Source: Cyclobacteriaceae bacterium (lineage in GTDB: Bacteria > Bacteroidota > Bacteroidia > Cytophagales > Cyclobacteriaceae). From it: DNA of 64,000 nucleotides. Both the position numbers and the translations under genes were made by a program. Numbering within the stretch: position 1 is the stretch's first letter; each line of letters starts with the position of its first letter. The notes beneath the pieces are model-generated. The model made no database searches. It was given only the letters and a program-made list of their open reading frames with translations, and was not told the DNA's origin. Positions 1-8,295 of this stretch are shown here, in pieces. The stretch spans positions 620,001-684,000 of the forward strand of contig JAIBBC010000001.1 in the NCBI GenBank assembly GCA_019694875.1, read 5' to 3'.

Positions 1-1
1 A

Positions 2-1057
2 TCATCGGGCACGCTAGTTTTACTAAAAAAGGACAATGTGCGCGTAGAAACTGGCGACCACATTGCCTATTTACTTACTAATGCAGTGCTTGAAGATGTA
101 TTGAAATTGGAGAATTACATAAAAGCATTAGGTGAACCTGGAAATGTCAGTAACCCCGGCCGTCTTGTACTTGGTGAACTTCAGCAACCCTACAATGATG
201 TCCTTAGTGCGTTGGAGAATCTTGATAATTATAGGAAATTTCAAAAAACAACCGTTAGAGTAAATCAACTCAAACACCAACTTGCTGTTCACATAAGACT
301 TCGACAAATTTTAGTTGAACAAGTGAGTTTATTAAAAGAAGAGGCAAGTTTAGCTCACAGTAGGTACGCGATGGATTCTGCATTATTCGCTCAAAAGCTA
401 GCGCCTCCGTCCGAGCATATCGCCGCAAAAATGTCGTACCTGCAGAATGTTCGCGGCAATAGGGGTATTGAAATGACTATTGCTGATGAAGATGTTCAAC
501 TTGCCTCTCTAAAAAGTCAAATCATTGAATTGGAGTTGAACGACCAGGAACAACTGGCAACGCTCACATTAGCGTACACTAATGCCTTACGGTTATTAAC
601 AATGCGCATTGAACAATGGAAAACGGAGAAAATTCTCACTAGCCCGGTTATTGGCACTGTCGCATTTTTGGGATTTCTGGAAAACAATATGTTTATAGAA
701 CCAAACAAACCATTGTTTTCGATAATACCAGAAGCGGGGAGCATCTATGCGCAGGCGGAATTACCAATTGCGGGATCCGGTAAGATAATGGAAGGTCAAA
801 GAGTCAACATTAGGCTAGAAAACTACCCTTCAGAACAATTTGGAATTTTATATGGTAAAGTGAAAGAAGTGTCTGTATTGCCGAGCGGTGACAAATATTT
901 AGCGAAAATTGAACTCCCCGATGGGCTGAAAACATCTTACAACACGAAGTTGCCTTTTAAGCAACATCTTAAAGGAGAGACTGAAATAATAACCGAAGAT
1001 TTAAGGCTTTTGGAACGAGTTTTTTATCAGTTCAGAAATTTGATACAAGTCAATTGA
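2..1057 (+). CDS. HlyD-family periplasmic adaptor of peptide exporter (5' truncated)
   Basis: This is a membrane-fusion (HlyD-type) adaptor that would link an inner-membrane ABC exporter to an outer-membrane channel. The frame is open from base 2 without a stop, and the first visible residues (SSGTLVLLKKDN, then VRVETGDHIAYL) look like the lipoyl/barrel part of an adaptor, so the true start and the N-terminal membrane segment lie to the left of the window. A long alpha-helical hairpin fills about residues 45-210 and a beta-barrel with the motif SPVIGTVAFLG follows. The C39 ABC transporter at 4863-7058 is the natural partner although it is on the other strand. The family is clear; the exact substrate is inferred from the precursor peptide gene just downstream. 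Confidence 0.85.
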   Translation, partial: SSGTLVLLKKDNVRVETGDHIAYLLTNAVLEDVLKLENYIKALGEPGNVSNPGRLVLGELQQPYNDVLSALENLDNYRKFQKTTVRVNQLKHQLAVHIRLRQILVEQVSLLKEEASLAHSRYAMDSALFAQKLAPPSEHIAAKMSYLQNVRGNRGIEMTIADEDVQLASLKSQIIELELNDQEQLATLTLAYTNALRLLTMRIEQWKTEKILTSPVIGTVAFLGFLENNMFIEPNKPLFSIIPEAGSIYAQAELPIAGSGKIMEGQRVNIRLENYPSEQFGILYGKVKEVSVLPSGDKYLAKIELPDGLKTSYNTKLPFKQHLKGETEIITEDLRLLERVFYQFRNLIQVN

Positions 1058-1074
1058 TTCCAATATCATTGGAA
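1058..1074. repeat. 17-bp palindrome after the adaptor gene
   Basis: TTCCAAT and ATTGGAA form perfect 7-bp arms around ATC, starting directly after the adaptor stop codon. No T-run follows, so it is not a typical terminator. It could be an operator for the precursor peptide gene that starts 100 bases downstream, or a short processing hairpin. Role unproven. Confidence 0.4.
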
Positions 1075-1174
1075 CACACTGTTATAGCTTTAGCATACAT
1101 CACGTCTCAACATGACGATGGCGCGGAAGCCGAAAAGCGGATAGAGTAGGCAGAATGATTAATTATTTCTTATT

Positions 1175-1411
1175 ATGCTAAAAAACTTTAAAAACGCTCT
1201 CTCATCAACAGAAATGAGAAGCATCAAGGGTGGCGTGGAAGACGGAGGTTCAGGAACCTGTGGTTTTTCAGTCAATGTAAGTGGTGTACAAGTAGTAGGC
1301 TGTAACGTGACTAAGGCTCAGGCGCAGCAAAACGTTGCAAATTACGGTGGTCACTGGTGTTGCGACAGCTGCCCTACTACGTCATACTGCGGAAACGGGG
1401 GACCAGCTTAA
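1175..1411 (+). CDS. Double-glycine leader peptide, six-cysteine bacteriocin-like precursor
   Basis: This 78-aa protein has a Bacteroidetes-type GG leader: LSSTEMRSIKGG matches the LS..EM..IKGG pattern of natural-product precursors cut by C39 peptidases. Cleavage after GG (residues 19-20) would release a core of about 58 residues rich in Gly, Ser and Asn with six cysteines (TCG, GCN, WCC, SC, YC), enough for three disulfides. No lanthionine or radical-SAM enzyme is visible nearby, whereas disulfide enzymes and a C39 exporter are. It is therefore read as a disulfide-bonded exported peptide, probably a bacteriocin. It could instead be a signalling peptide; activity cannot be read from sequence. 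Confidence 0.75.
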   Translation: MLKNFKNALSSTEMRSIKGGVEDGGSGTCGFSVNVSGVQVVGCNVTKAQAQQNVANYGGHWCCDSCPTTSYCGNGGPA

Positions 1412-1425
1412 TAATTGATAATTTT

Positions 1426-1452
1426 GTGAGTTCCATCTAAGATGGGACTCAC
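1426..1452 (+). terminator. 12-bp stem-loop between precursor and TlpA gene
   Basis: GTGAGTTCCATC pairs with GATGGGACTCAC (one G-U pair) around a TAA loop, 14 bases after the precursor stop. Only three Ts follow, so it may be a weak terminator or attenuator, or a 3' mRNA stabiliser, letting the peptide be made in excess over the downstream gene. The hairpin is visible; the function is inferred. Confidence 0.55.
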
Positions 1453-1467
1453 TTTAAACACTACTGC

Positions 1468-2934
1468 ATGCGTACTTTTTTTTTCCTGCTTACACTAGCG
1501 AGTTTCATTCTTTCCTGCACAGAGTCCAGTCAAAAGACAAGCGCTACCACAACCAATCCTCAGATAACATTAATTTTAGTTCAGCCAAAAGTTCACCGGA
1601 TGGCGAAGACTCCTACGGGAATGACCACAGGTATCGGAGCGCCAGGCGAAGAGCTTTCTGTAATGGATAGCAATTATGTCTTCCGGGCAATCACAGTTAA
1701 GTACTCACCCGAAAATGACACCGTAAGAATCAATTTGGGACGAAGTTCTACTCAAGTGAATTTTAGATATAAGGCATTTGATGAGCTTCACTTTTTACTA
1801 AAAGAGGGTGACACTGCAATCGTTAACTATGATAGTGGCCAAATCATGACTCGAATAACTAACCGGGCCACTAAACCTTTGGATTTAAATCTTGATCTAT
1901 ATCTCCGGAACAAATTATACAACAATGATTACCCTTCATTAGCAAAAGCGATATATACATGGTTCTTAGTTCCTTTGAAAGGTCCATCTGACCTTGGCCC
2001 AGCACGTGACTCCTTTCTTTTAGAAGCGAACGTGCAGGTTGAAAAGGAAAATAAAATCTTAGATTCCTTGCTTAGTGCGCAGTCTATATCCCAAGATTAC
2101 TATGAATTTTTTCACTCAAGGAATTTGTTTCGACTAGAGACGATAAAAATATACCAGTCCGGCGAATACATCCGCCCGGCATGGACCAAAGACACCTCAT
2201 ACTTGGCAAATCAATTTTATAGAGACTTTCTCTTCGGTCTATTCGAAAAGAACATTGTTAAAAAATTAGACCGAATTACTACCAGCACTGGAGCAAACAT
2301 CGACTACAGGATCGCATTTGACCGCGTCACCGATAGCGAATTTACAGCGGTTGAAAAAGACGTGCTACACTCGTACATTCTTGAAGAAATTATTAGGTAC
2401 GGATCTCGTGACGATATTGAGCAGTATTTTAAAAAATTCTCAACAATAGTATCCAATCGAAGTTTGGTTGAAAGGGCCAAAGCGGAGCATAACCTTGACT
2501 TCAATTCCTCAGACCAACTCCAGCTTCAAACATTTTCAAAAGAAAATACGTATTTCAGTAAAGTTCTTGAGCAGAATAGAGGAAAAGTTGTCTATGTTGA
2601 CTTCTGGGCAAGTTGGTGTGCACCCTGTATCGCTGCGCTCCCAGCGTCAGAGGAACTTAGGAAAGAATACCAGGGCAAAAATGTTTCATTCATTTTTTTG
2701 TCCAAAGACGAAGATTTTGAGAAATGGGTAAAATCGGCTACAAAATTCAAGCTTGTAAACCGAAACAGTTTTATCATTAATAACCAGTATACTTCAGATA
2801 TGCTTGATGAGCTTAAAATCAAGGAGATTCCGCGGTATCTGATCTATGATAAAGCCGGTAAACTGGTACATAAGAATGCGCCGGGACCGGAAGGCCCTGA
2901 GGTTCGGAAACTGCTTGATACTTATCTACGATAA
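1468..2934 (+). CDS. TlpA-like thioredoxin-domain lipoprotein
   Basis: This 488-aa lipoprotein carries a type II signal (hydrophobic stretch then LSC at about residues 15-17) and a C-terminal thioredoxin fold with the active site WCAPC (C384, C387) inside FWASWCAPC, typical of TlpA/ResA-like periplasmic oxidoreductases. The middle third is an uncharacterised alpha-helical region common in Bacteroidota TlpA-like proteins. It would act in the periplasm, facing the peptide precursor encoded just upstream, and could reduce or isomerise wrong disulfides. It follows a stem-loop by 15 bases, so its transcription probably depends on readthrough of that hairpin. The thioredoxin assignment is firm; the peptide-folding role is inferred. 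Confidence 0.8.
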   Translation: MRTFFFLLTLASFILSCTESSQKTSATTTNPQITLILVQPKVHRMAKTPTGMTTGIGAPGEELSVMDSNYVFRAITVKYSPENDTVRINLGRSSTQVNFRYKAFDELHFLLKEGDTAIVNYDSGQIMTRITNRATKPLDLNLDLYLRNKLYNNDYPSLAKAIYTWFLVPLKGPSDLGPARDSFLLEANVQVEKENKILDSLLSAQSISQDYYEFFHSRNLFRLETIKIYQSGEYIRPAWTKDTSYLANQFYRDFLFGLFEKNIVKKLDRITTSTGANIDYRIAFDRVTDSEFTAVEKDVLHSYILEEIIRYGSRDDIEQYFKKFSTIVSNRSLVERAKAEHNLDFNSSDQLQLQTFSKENTYFSKVLEQNRGKVVYVDFWASWCAPCIAALPASEELRKEYQGKNVSFIFLSKDEDFEKWVKSATKFKLVNRNSFIINNQYTSDMLDELKIKEIPRYLIYDKAGKLVHKNAPGPEGPEVRKLLDTYLR

Positions 2935-2947
2935 ACAGAGGTCGTAT

Positions 2948-4549
2948 TCAATCAATCAGATACCTCAAGTCGGATACTGAGTATCCAGACGGCAAAAACC
3001 TCCCATTAAGTAGCGTGACGGGTGTTGAATAAAAACCATTTTCAATACACCAATTATGATGTGATCGAAGAAGTGCATCCTTGCTATCCAAGGTGCTCGG
3101 TATTAGTTTATTGGAATGCTTCGACACCCATTCGCTCGAGGCGTCACTTGTGTTACTAAGATAGTATTCGGCAAATAACGCGTATCGTAGATTTGAGTCC
3201 GTTGCTTCGTATAACCTTAACATAAACTCGGCCAATTGGTAAGATTGATCATTTGAATTGTTCTCGGTTAAGAAAATTTCATCAATTGCCAGAGATTGCT
3301 TAACGGCTAATAACTCAAATAGCTGTCTGTTTAACTCCTTGCAAGGTCGGCATGTGGGATTTGTTATTACAGTGATTTTGTTTTGTGCGTCGGCAGCGCC
3401 AAAGCGTATCGGTGCAATGGAGGAAAGGTCCACAACCCTCGATTTATTTAACAAGGTTGAAAACACATCCCGGTCGTACTTTATACGCCTTAAGTCCTTA
3501 AACTGTGATTTGTACTCCAACCATTGCGCAATACTCGGTTTAGCCAAATAGTAAATTGAAACTACAATCATGACAATAGCTGTCAATAACAATGCGCTTT
3601 TCGCAGGGACACCTAATGAATGGACTGAGATTAAATATAAAATACCAATAACAAGTTCCATAACTAGGACGGCCTGAGTGAAGAGGCATAACCGGCACCA
3701 ACTTTTCGCGATCTTCCATTGATAGAAGATCGAGTAACCAGTGTAAGGCGCCGCAAGAATAGCAATATACGTTGTAACAATGTGACTGTCGTTGCTACTT
3801 GAGAATAGAATATAGAAAAGACCAGAAAGAAAATATATGAAGCCGACTTCGCTCCAAGAGATCAATCCAAAAAGCTTTGCAGCCGGTGAATTTAAAATAT
3901 TGGCACAATTTCCCTTTGAGTGTTTGGGGCCGCAAACTTTTTGGATGAATGGGTTATTCTTGTCAAAGAATTGAATTACTAGTAACGACGAGATGATAGT
4001 TCCAAGAATTTTTGTTATCAAAAAAGCGAAGAAAAAAGTTGACCTTTCTGAAACGTAAAACGTTGAATACATTATTACTAAGAGTACTGAGATTAACGCT
4101 AAAGGTAAGCGGCACATCTCAAAGAATTCTCTAATCCGGTTTGAAGTAAATTCTTGCTCTTTGATATCACCTTCTTTCTCGAGTATTAAAACAATCTCAC
4201 TCCATTGCTGTAAAAATTGTTCCTTTGGAAATACTTCAGTCGTCCGGGATTCATTTAAGAAATGAACTTCATTTTGTGTAACCGACTCAACTACAAGGAA
4301 CATACCTCCATTTGAGAACATGTGAACAACAAGTGGCTTAGGTAGTTCATTTCTTAATTGTTCATAATTAGATCTGATCGCGACGTTTTCAAGTCCTAAC
4401 GCAGAGAGGGAGTCGCTGAATGACGTGAGGCTCGGAAATTCGGGATGACTTTTAAATGAGTCAATCGTAACATTCGTAAACCTGACTTTTAGTTTTTCTA
4501 AGAGAATTCGAAAAACTTCAACCGCGTTGTTCTTTACCAAGGCTCTCAT
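2948..4549 (-). CDS. C39-like / VKOR / thioredoxin fusion oxidoreductase
   Basis: This 533-aa membrane protein has three parts. Residues 1-125 resemble a C39 peptidase domain without the catalytic cysteine, which may serve as a leader-binding module. Residues 145-340 form a vitamin K epoxide reductase domain with loop cysteines C206 and C215 and the CxxC pair C285/C288 (WCRLC). The C-terminal thioredoxin-like domain has TCRPC (C400/C403). VKOR homologues oxidise DsbA-like partners using quinone; here the partner is fused. The gene overlaps the preceding small HTH gene by ATGA, and both follow the exporter gene, so exporter and oxidase appear co-expressed. The function as a disulfide generator for the six-cysteine peptide is inferred from context. 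Confidence 0.8.
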   Translation of the reverse strand: MRALVKNNAVEVFRILLEKLKVRFTNVTIDSFKSHPEFPSLTSFSDSLSALGLENVAIRSNYEQLRNELPKPLVVHMFSNGGMFLVVESVTQNEVHFLNESRTTEVFPKEQFLQQWSEIVLILEKEGDIKEQEFTSNRIREFFEMCRLPLALISVLLVIMYSTFYVSERSTFFFAFLITKILGTIISSLLVIQFFDKNNPFIQKVCGPKHSKGNCANILNSPAAKLFGLISWSEVGFIYFLSGLFYILFSSSNDSHIVTTYIAILAAPYTGYSIFYQWKIAKSWCRLCLFTQAVLVMELVIGILYLISVHSLGVPAKSALLLTAIVMIVVSIYYLAKPSIAQWLEYKSQFKDLRRIKYDRDVFSTLLNKSRVVDLSSIAPIRFGAADAQNKITVITNPTCRPCKELNRQLFELLAVKQSLAIDEIFLTENNSNDQSYQLAEFMLRLYEATDSNLRYALFAEYYLSNTSDASSEWVSKHSNKLIPSTLDSKDALLRSHHNWCIENGFYSTPVTLLNGRFLPSGYSVSDLRYLID

Positions 4550-4851
4550 AGATTTGAAAAGACGTTCAAGTGGAACGGCCGATTTAAATCAGCGAAAGCA
4601 TTTGACCCTCCTTTTATTCCAATGGCTTCCTTACCAATAACTAACGAGAACGTCTTTGTGTAAACGTAACTACGACTCGACTGACAATAGTCAATTTCTG
4701 CGCCCAGACTCTTTAGGTCGTTGAGTTCGTACATTAACATGCTCTTTGAAATATTTAGCCTGGACGCAAACTCATCAGGCGATCCTGTTGCCTTCCTGCG
4801 AATTAGATCATCCATCCGCTTAACTCTTTCGATGTACTTTAAAATACTCAT
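4546..4851 (-). CDS. Small HTH protein, probable regulator
   Basis: This 101-aa protein starts with a helix-turn-helix of the HTH_11/DeoR type (residues 5-50, around DEFASRLNISKSMLMYEL) followed by a short beta-rich tail. It lies 11 bases after the ABC exporter gene and overlaps the VKOR fusion gene by ATGA, so it is translated with the export machinery. It has no obvious sensor domain. It may regulate the peptide locus; the palindrome at 7113-7127 in front of the exporter is a possible target. The HTH call is moderate and the target is a guess. Confidence 0.6.
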   Translation of the reverse strand: MSILKYIERVKRMDDLIRRKATGSPDEFASRLNISKSMLMYELNDLKSLGAEIDYCQSSRSYVYTKTFSLVIGKEAIGIKGGSNAFADLNRPFHLNVFSNL

Positions 4852-4862
4852 ACGAAAACGTT

Positions 4863-7058
4863 TTAATTTCCAAGTTCCAACTGGTTCTTAACTAACTGAA
4901 AATAACTTCCTTTATTGTGAATAAGATCTTGATGAGTGCCACTCTCAACGATCTTTCCACGTTCCATGACTATTATCTGGTCGGCATTTTTTACTGTACT
5001 CAAGCGATGTGCAATCACCAATACTGTTTTACCTTTGAAGAAGGTGTTTAGATTTCGCATTATTGCGGTCTCATTATTTGCGTCCAATGAGGATGTAGCC
5101 TCATCAAAAAAAATAAATTCCGGATTCTTGTAAACAGCGCGAGCGATTAGAAGCCTCTGTTTCTGCCCCTGACTTAGACCCGCTCCATTCGCTCCAATTT
5201 TAGTGTTATACCGTAGTGGCAAGTTCTCAATATCATCACGGATATTGGCAACTTCCACAGCATGCAGAAGCTTAGAAATATTTACGCCGTCTCCCGAAAT
5301 TGCAATGTTTCGTGAAATGGTATCCGAAAATAGATACCCATCTTGGAGAACAACACCACATTTAGATCGCCAAGTCGAGCTATGAATATTATCTAAGTCA
5401 ACCCCATCCCACTTGATACTGCCGGAAGTTGGTTTATAGAACTTTAGAAGCAATTTCATCAATGTAGTTTTGCCACTTCCGCTCGTGCCAACGATAGCAG
5501 TTACTTTGCCAGCAGGAATTTTGAAGCTAATCGAGTCAATAACAATGGGCGACAATGGACCCTCGTAAGAAAAGCTTAAGTTATTGCAAACCAACTGACT
5601 TGTCTGAGGTTCCAATGAATTTGCCATTTCCTTGTCACCATCTTGCTCGGCTTTGGCGTATTGGATCTCACCTATTCGATCAAGGCTGATTTTGGCGTCT
5701 TGCCAATCACGACTAAAATTGATGAAATCTGTTACCGGTGCGTTTAGCTGACCAATAATATATTGGACGGCAAGCATCATTCCGAGCGTCATCTCGCCAT
5801 TTATGACGGCCATTACGGACATGAACGTGATTACAATATTCTTTAACTCGTTAACAAACGAACTTCCCGCATCTTGATATTGCTGGAGTCGGGTGCTCGA
5901 GATATTTATCTTGAAAAGCTTTGCTTGAATCCTTTCCCACTCCCACCGCTTTTGTGTCTCACAATTATTAAGCTTGATGTCGGCCATGCCGTAAATCATT
6001 TGAATTAGGCTGCTTTGATTGCCCGAAACTTGATTAAAGCGCTTATAGTCAAGCTGCGCACGCTTCTTCATGAAAAGAAGCACATAAGTCACATGTATAA
6101 AACTGAACAAAGCGAAGACAACGAATATGCTGGTGTCGTATACAATCAACACAAACCCGAACACGACAAGATTAAAAAATGAAAAAAGCATATTCAGTGA
6201 CGATGAACTGATAAAGCGTTCAATACGAGAATGATCGTCAATTCGCTTTAGAATGTCTCCCACCATTTTTGTCTCAAAAAATGGCATCGGTAATCTAAGA
6301 AGCTTCGTCAAAAAATTTGAAATGATGCTTATATTGATTCTGGTACTTATGTGAAGTAGAATCCACCTCCTAATGAAATCAACAGTCATGCGACTTATAA
6401 ACAGCATTAACTGCGCGATCAAAATCAGATACACGAAGTTTACGTTACGTGTATTGATTCCGACGTCCACAACAGATTGTGTTAAAAAAGGCACCGTTAG
6501 TTGAATGAAACTACCTAGCAGTAATCCAATAAAGAGCTGAGTGACATAGCGTTTGTAGTTAGTTAGATATGACCAGAGCTGTGTAATACCTCTCCGATCA
6601 GCGTGTTTCTGATCGGAGTCCTTTTCATAAAAATCAGGTGAAGGCTCCAAGAATAATGCGACACCCAAAGCATGTCCGTCCTCGTTTGTTGACAGCCAAC
6701 TTTTTGCAAACTCTTCCAAGGAATATTTAACAAGTCGGCCGACTGGGTCAGCCACGTAAATACTGCTTGAAGATATTTTATACACGACTACAAAGTGGTT
6801 TTGATTCCAATGCACAATGCAAGGCAACGTAGCGTCTACTTTGAAAGCATCGATTTTTAGTTTAACCGCTACGGTACGAAAGCCAATGGCTTCGGCCGCA
6901 GTACTTATTCCCAAAAGAGAAACCCCTTCTTTCGTCAAGAATGATTTTTCTCTGAGCTCTTGAAGGCTATAGCTTTTTCCGTAGTGTTTAGAAATCATTC
7001 TCAAGCACGTTGGGCCGCAATCCATTTGATCGTGCTGACGATAGAGGGGAAAAGCCAT
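4863..7058 (-). CDS. C39-peptidase-containing ABC exporter (bacteriocin type)
   Basis: This 731-aa protein combines an N-terminal C39 peptidase, a six-helix ABC membrane domain and a C-terminal ATPase. The catalytic residues C14 (DCGPTCL), H88 (QNHF) and D104 (VADP) are present, so the leader-cutting domain looks active. The ATPase shows Walker A (VGTSGSGKTT), the signature LSQGQKQ, Walker B (FIFFDEATSSLD) and the switch His (IAHRLST). Such exporters cut GG leaders while pumping the core across the inner membrane. The six-cysteine precursor at 1175-1411 is the obvious substrate. It heads a three-gene minus-strand operon with the small HTH and VKOR fusion genes. Confidence 0.93.
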   Translation of the reverse strand: MAFPLYRQHDQMDCGPTCLRMISKHYGKSYSLQELREKSFLTKEGVSLLGISTAAEAIGFRTVAVKLKIDAFKVDATLPCIVHWNQNHFVVVYKISSSSIYVADPVGRLVKYSLEEFAKSWLSTNEDGHALGVALFLEPSPDFYEKDSDQKHADRRGITQLWSYLTNYKRYVTQLFIGLLLGSFIQLTVPFLTQSVVDVGINTRNVNFVYLILIAQLMLFISRMTVDFIRRWILLHISTRINISIISNFLTKLLRLPMPFFETKMVGDILKRIDDHSRIERFISSSSLNMLFSFFNLVVFGFVLIVYDTSIFVVFALFSFIHVTYVLLFMKKRAQLDYKRFNQVSGNQSSLIQMIYGMADIKLNNCETQKRWEWERIQAKLFKINISSTRLQQYQDAGSSFVNELKNIVITFMSVMAVINGEMTLGMMLAVQYIIGQLNAPVTDFINFSRDWQDAKISLDRIGEIQYAKAEQDGDKEMANSLEPQTSQLVCNNLSFSYEGPLSPIVIDSISFKIPAGKVTAIVGTSGSGKTTLMKLLLKFYKPTSGSIKWDGVDLDNIHSSTWRSKCGVVLQDGYLFSDTISRNIAISGDGVNISKLLHAVEVANIRDDIENLPLRYNTKIGANGAGLSQGQKQRLLIARAVYKNPEFIFFDEATSSLDANNETAIMRNLNTFFKGKTVLVIAHRLSTVKNADQIIVMERGKIVESGTHQDLIHNKGSYFQLVKNQLELGN

Positions 7059-7608
7059 GGGGTCAAATAATCCCTCTATATAACATGATTCTGTATTATC
7101 TGCTTTTGTTAGTAGGAGTTACTCCTATGGAATTTGGACTAATTGTGAAGGATTTTCGATACAGTGACAATTAAGCTACTTGAGGTGCTCCAAATGAATC
7201 GAAATAATCAGAGGGTCAAAATGGATTAACCCCAAGATTAGGGAAGTCATGAGCCAGGCGGGACTTCGAGATGGGGTCTTACAATCGATCAAAAGATTAA
7301 TCAAACTGGTAAGCTAATTCCATTGATGACATAGAATGTAGCAGACGACTTCAATCGCGATATATTCAATATGGCAATTTATGCCACTTTAAGTCATTCA
7401 CGAATCGGTCGAACACTTTAAGACTTGTTCGGTTGCCGTATTAAATCAAAATAGTGTCGAAAACAATCAAATCCGAAGAGTTAATGTTCAACTTCCGCCG
7501 TGCTAGCGCCGCGGGGATTATGCAATTTTATAATACCAGAAACCAAAAAATGACAACAGCAATTTCGACAATCTAAACCAACCTAACCTAAATACATTCC
7601 ATTTGGGG
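7059..7608. other. 550-bp intergenic stretch with no gene
   Basis: This stretch separates the peptide export locus from the transposition module. Apart from the palindrome at 7113-7127 no gene, RNA or clear repeat was seen. It was read for a left transposon end (TGT start, GTCTTTWACT or GACTTTTGTAAACT repeats) and none was found. Confidence 0.5.
7113..7127. promoter_or_regulatory. 15-bp palindrome upstream of exporter gene, possible operator
   Basis: TAGGAGT and ACTCCTA are perfect 7-bp arms around a single T, 55 bases upstream of the exporter start. The position suits a repressor site for the minus-strand operon. No matching second copy was noticed elsewhere in the intergenic region. Which protein binds is unknown. 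Confidence 0.4.
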
Positions 7609-7971
7609 CTAAGCAAGTTGCTCAATCTTAGCTTTATAATCCTGCAGTTTCTTTTTCTCCAGCAATTCATCAATCATAAGATTGATCAGTGTTTTAGAAT
7701 CTTCATCCAATTGCCTCGAGTCTTTCAACGATTGCTCATAGCGCTTAGCATCGAATCTAATCCCCGTAATTTTTATCGGCTTAGAGTTCGTTAGTTCAGC
7801 GATGGTAACGTTAAATAGCTTAGCAATTCTCTCAAGCATCTCGGGGCGGGGGGTACTCTGTCCGTTCTCATACTTACCAACCATCGCATGAGCAACGCCC
7901 AATTGTTCAGCGAATCCGCGAGTTGTCCAGTTCCGTGATAATCTTAGCTCTTTAATCTTTGTTCCGATCAT
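7609..7971 (-). CDS. XRE-family transcriptional regulator
   Basis: This 120-aa protein has a classic HTH_3 domain at residues 3-60 (RGFAEQLGVAHAMVGKYENG) followed by a basic C-terminal helix. XRE proteins are DNA-binding repressors, often controlling mobile elements. It is divergent from the tniQ1-tnsABC-tniQ2 genes, whose promoter lies in the intergenic region, so it is a candidate regulator of transposition. The fold is certain; the target is inferred from position. Confidence 0.85.
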   Translation of the reverse strand: MIGTKIKELRLSRNWTTRGFAEQLGVAHAMVGKYENGQSTPRPEMLERIAKLFNVTIAELTNSKPIKITGIRFDAKRYEQSLKDSRQLDEDSKTLINLMIDELLEKKKLQDYKAKIEQLA

Positions 7972-8124
7972 ATGGCAATGTGGTTTTTGTTCCTCGAATC
8001 AAGTCCACAAAAGCCAGCAATTCGGCCACTTTACTTACATCGACGGCTAGGAAACTTTCCGAACGACCAAATATTATTTGGGCTAGTCCGGGAAATTCAA
8101 CGGCCACAAACTATTCGGTTATAA

Positions 8125-8156
8125 TTTGGATAACTTTAAACCTTTGGATAGTTTTG
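8125..8156 (+). promoter_or_regulatory. Bacteroidota-type promoter for the tns genes
   Basis: TTTG at 8125-8128 and TAGTTTTG at 8149-8156 match the Bacteroidota -33 (TTTG) and -7 (TAnnTTTG) boxes with a 20-base spacer, about 140 bases before tniQ1. The surrounding TTTGGATA is repeated twice. This is the only close match seen in the 324-base gap between the XRE gene and tniQ1, which otherwise holds nothing recognisable. Confidence 0.5.
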
Positions 8157-8295
8157 TACTACCGATGTACCTTTTTGCACTCTTCTGTCTTTAGTTGGAC
8201 ATCGTAAAGATAGCAAATCCGAAGTCTGCACACAAAAAGTTATCGAACATAATACTATCGATCGCACGAAAAAAACAGTTCGAAAACACTCATTA

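Noticed and set aside
8184-8200. GTCTTTAGTTGG resembling an inverted TnsB site upstream of tniQ1
   Set aside because: Only seven bases match the repeat core and there is no second copy or TGT terminus, so it cannot be called the left end.
7959-8207. 82-residue plus-strand frame overlapping the XRE gene start
   Set aside because: It overlaps the XRE start codon and the putative tns promoter, is rich in Ser, Thr and Trp without a domain, and has no neighbour support.
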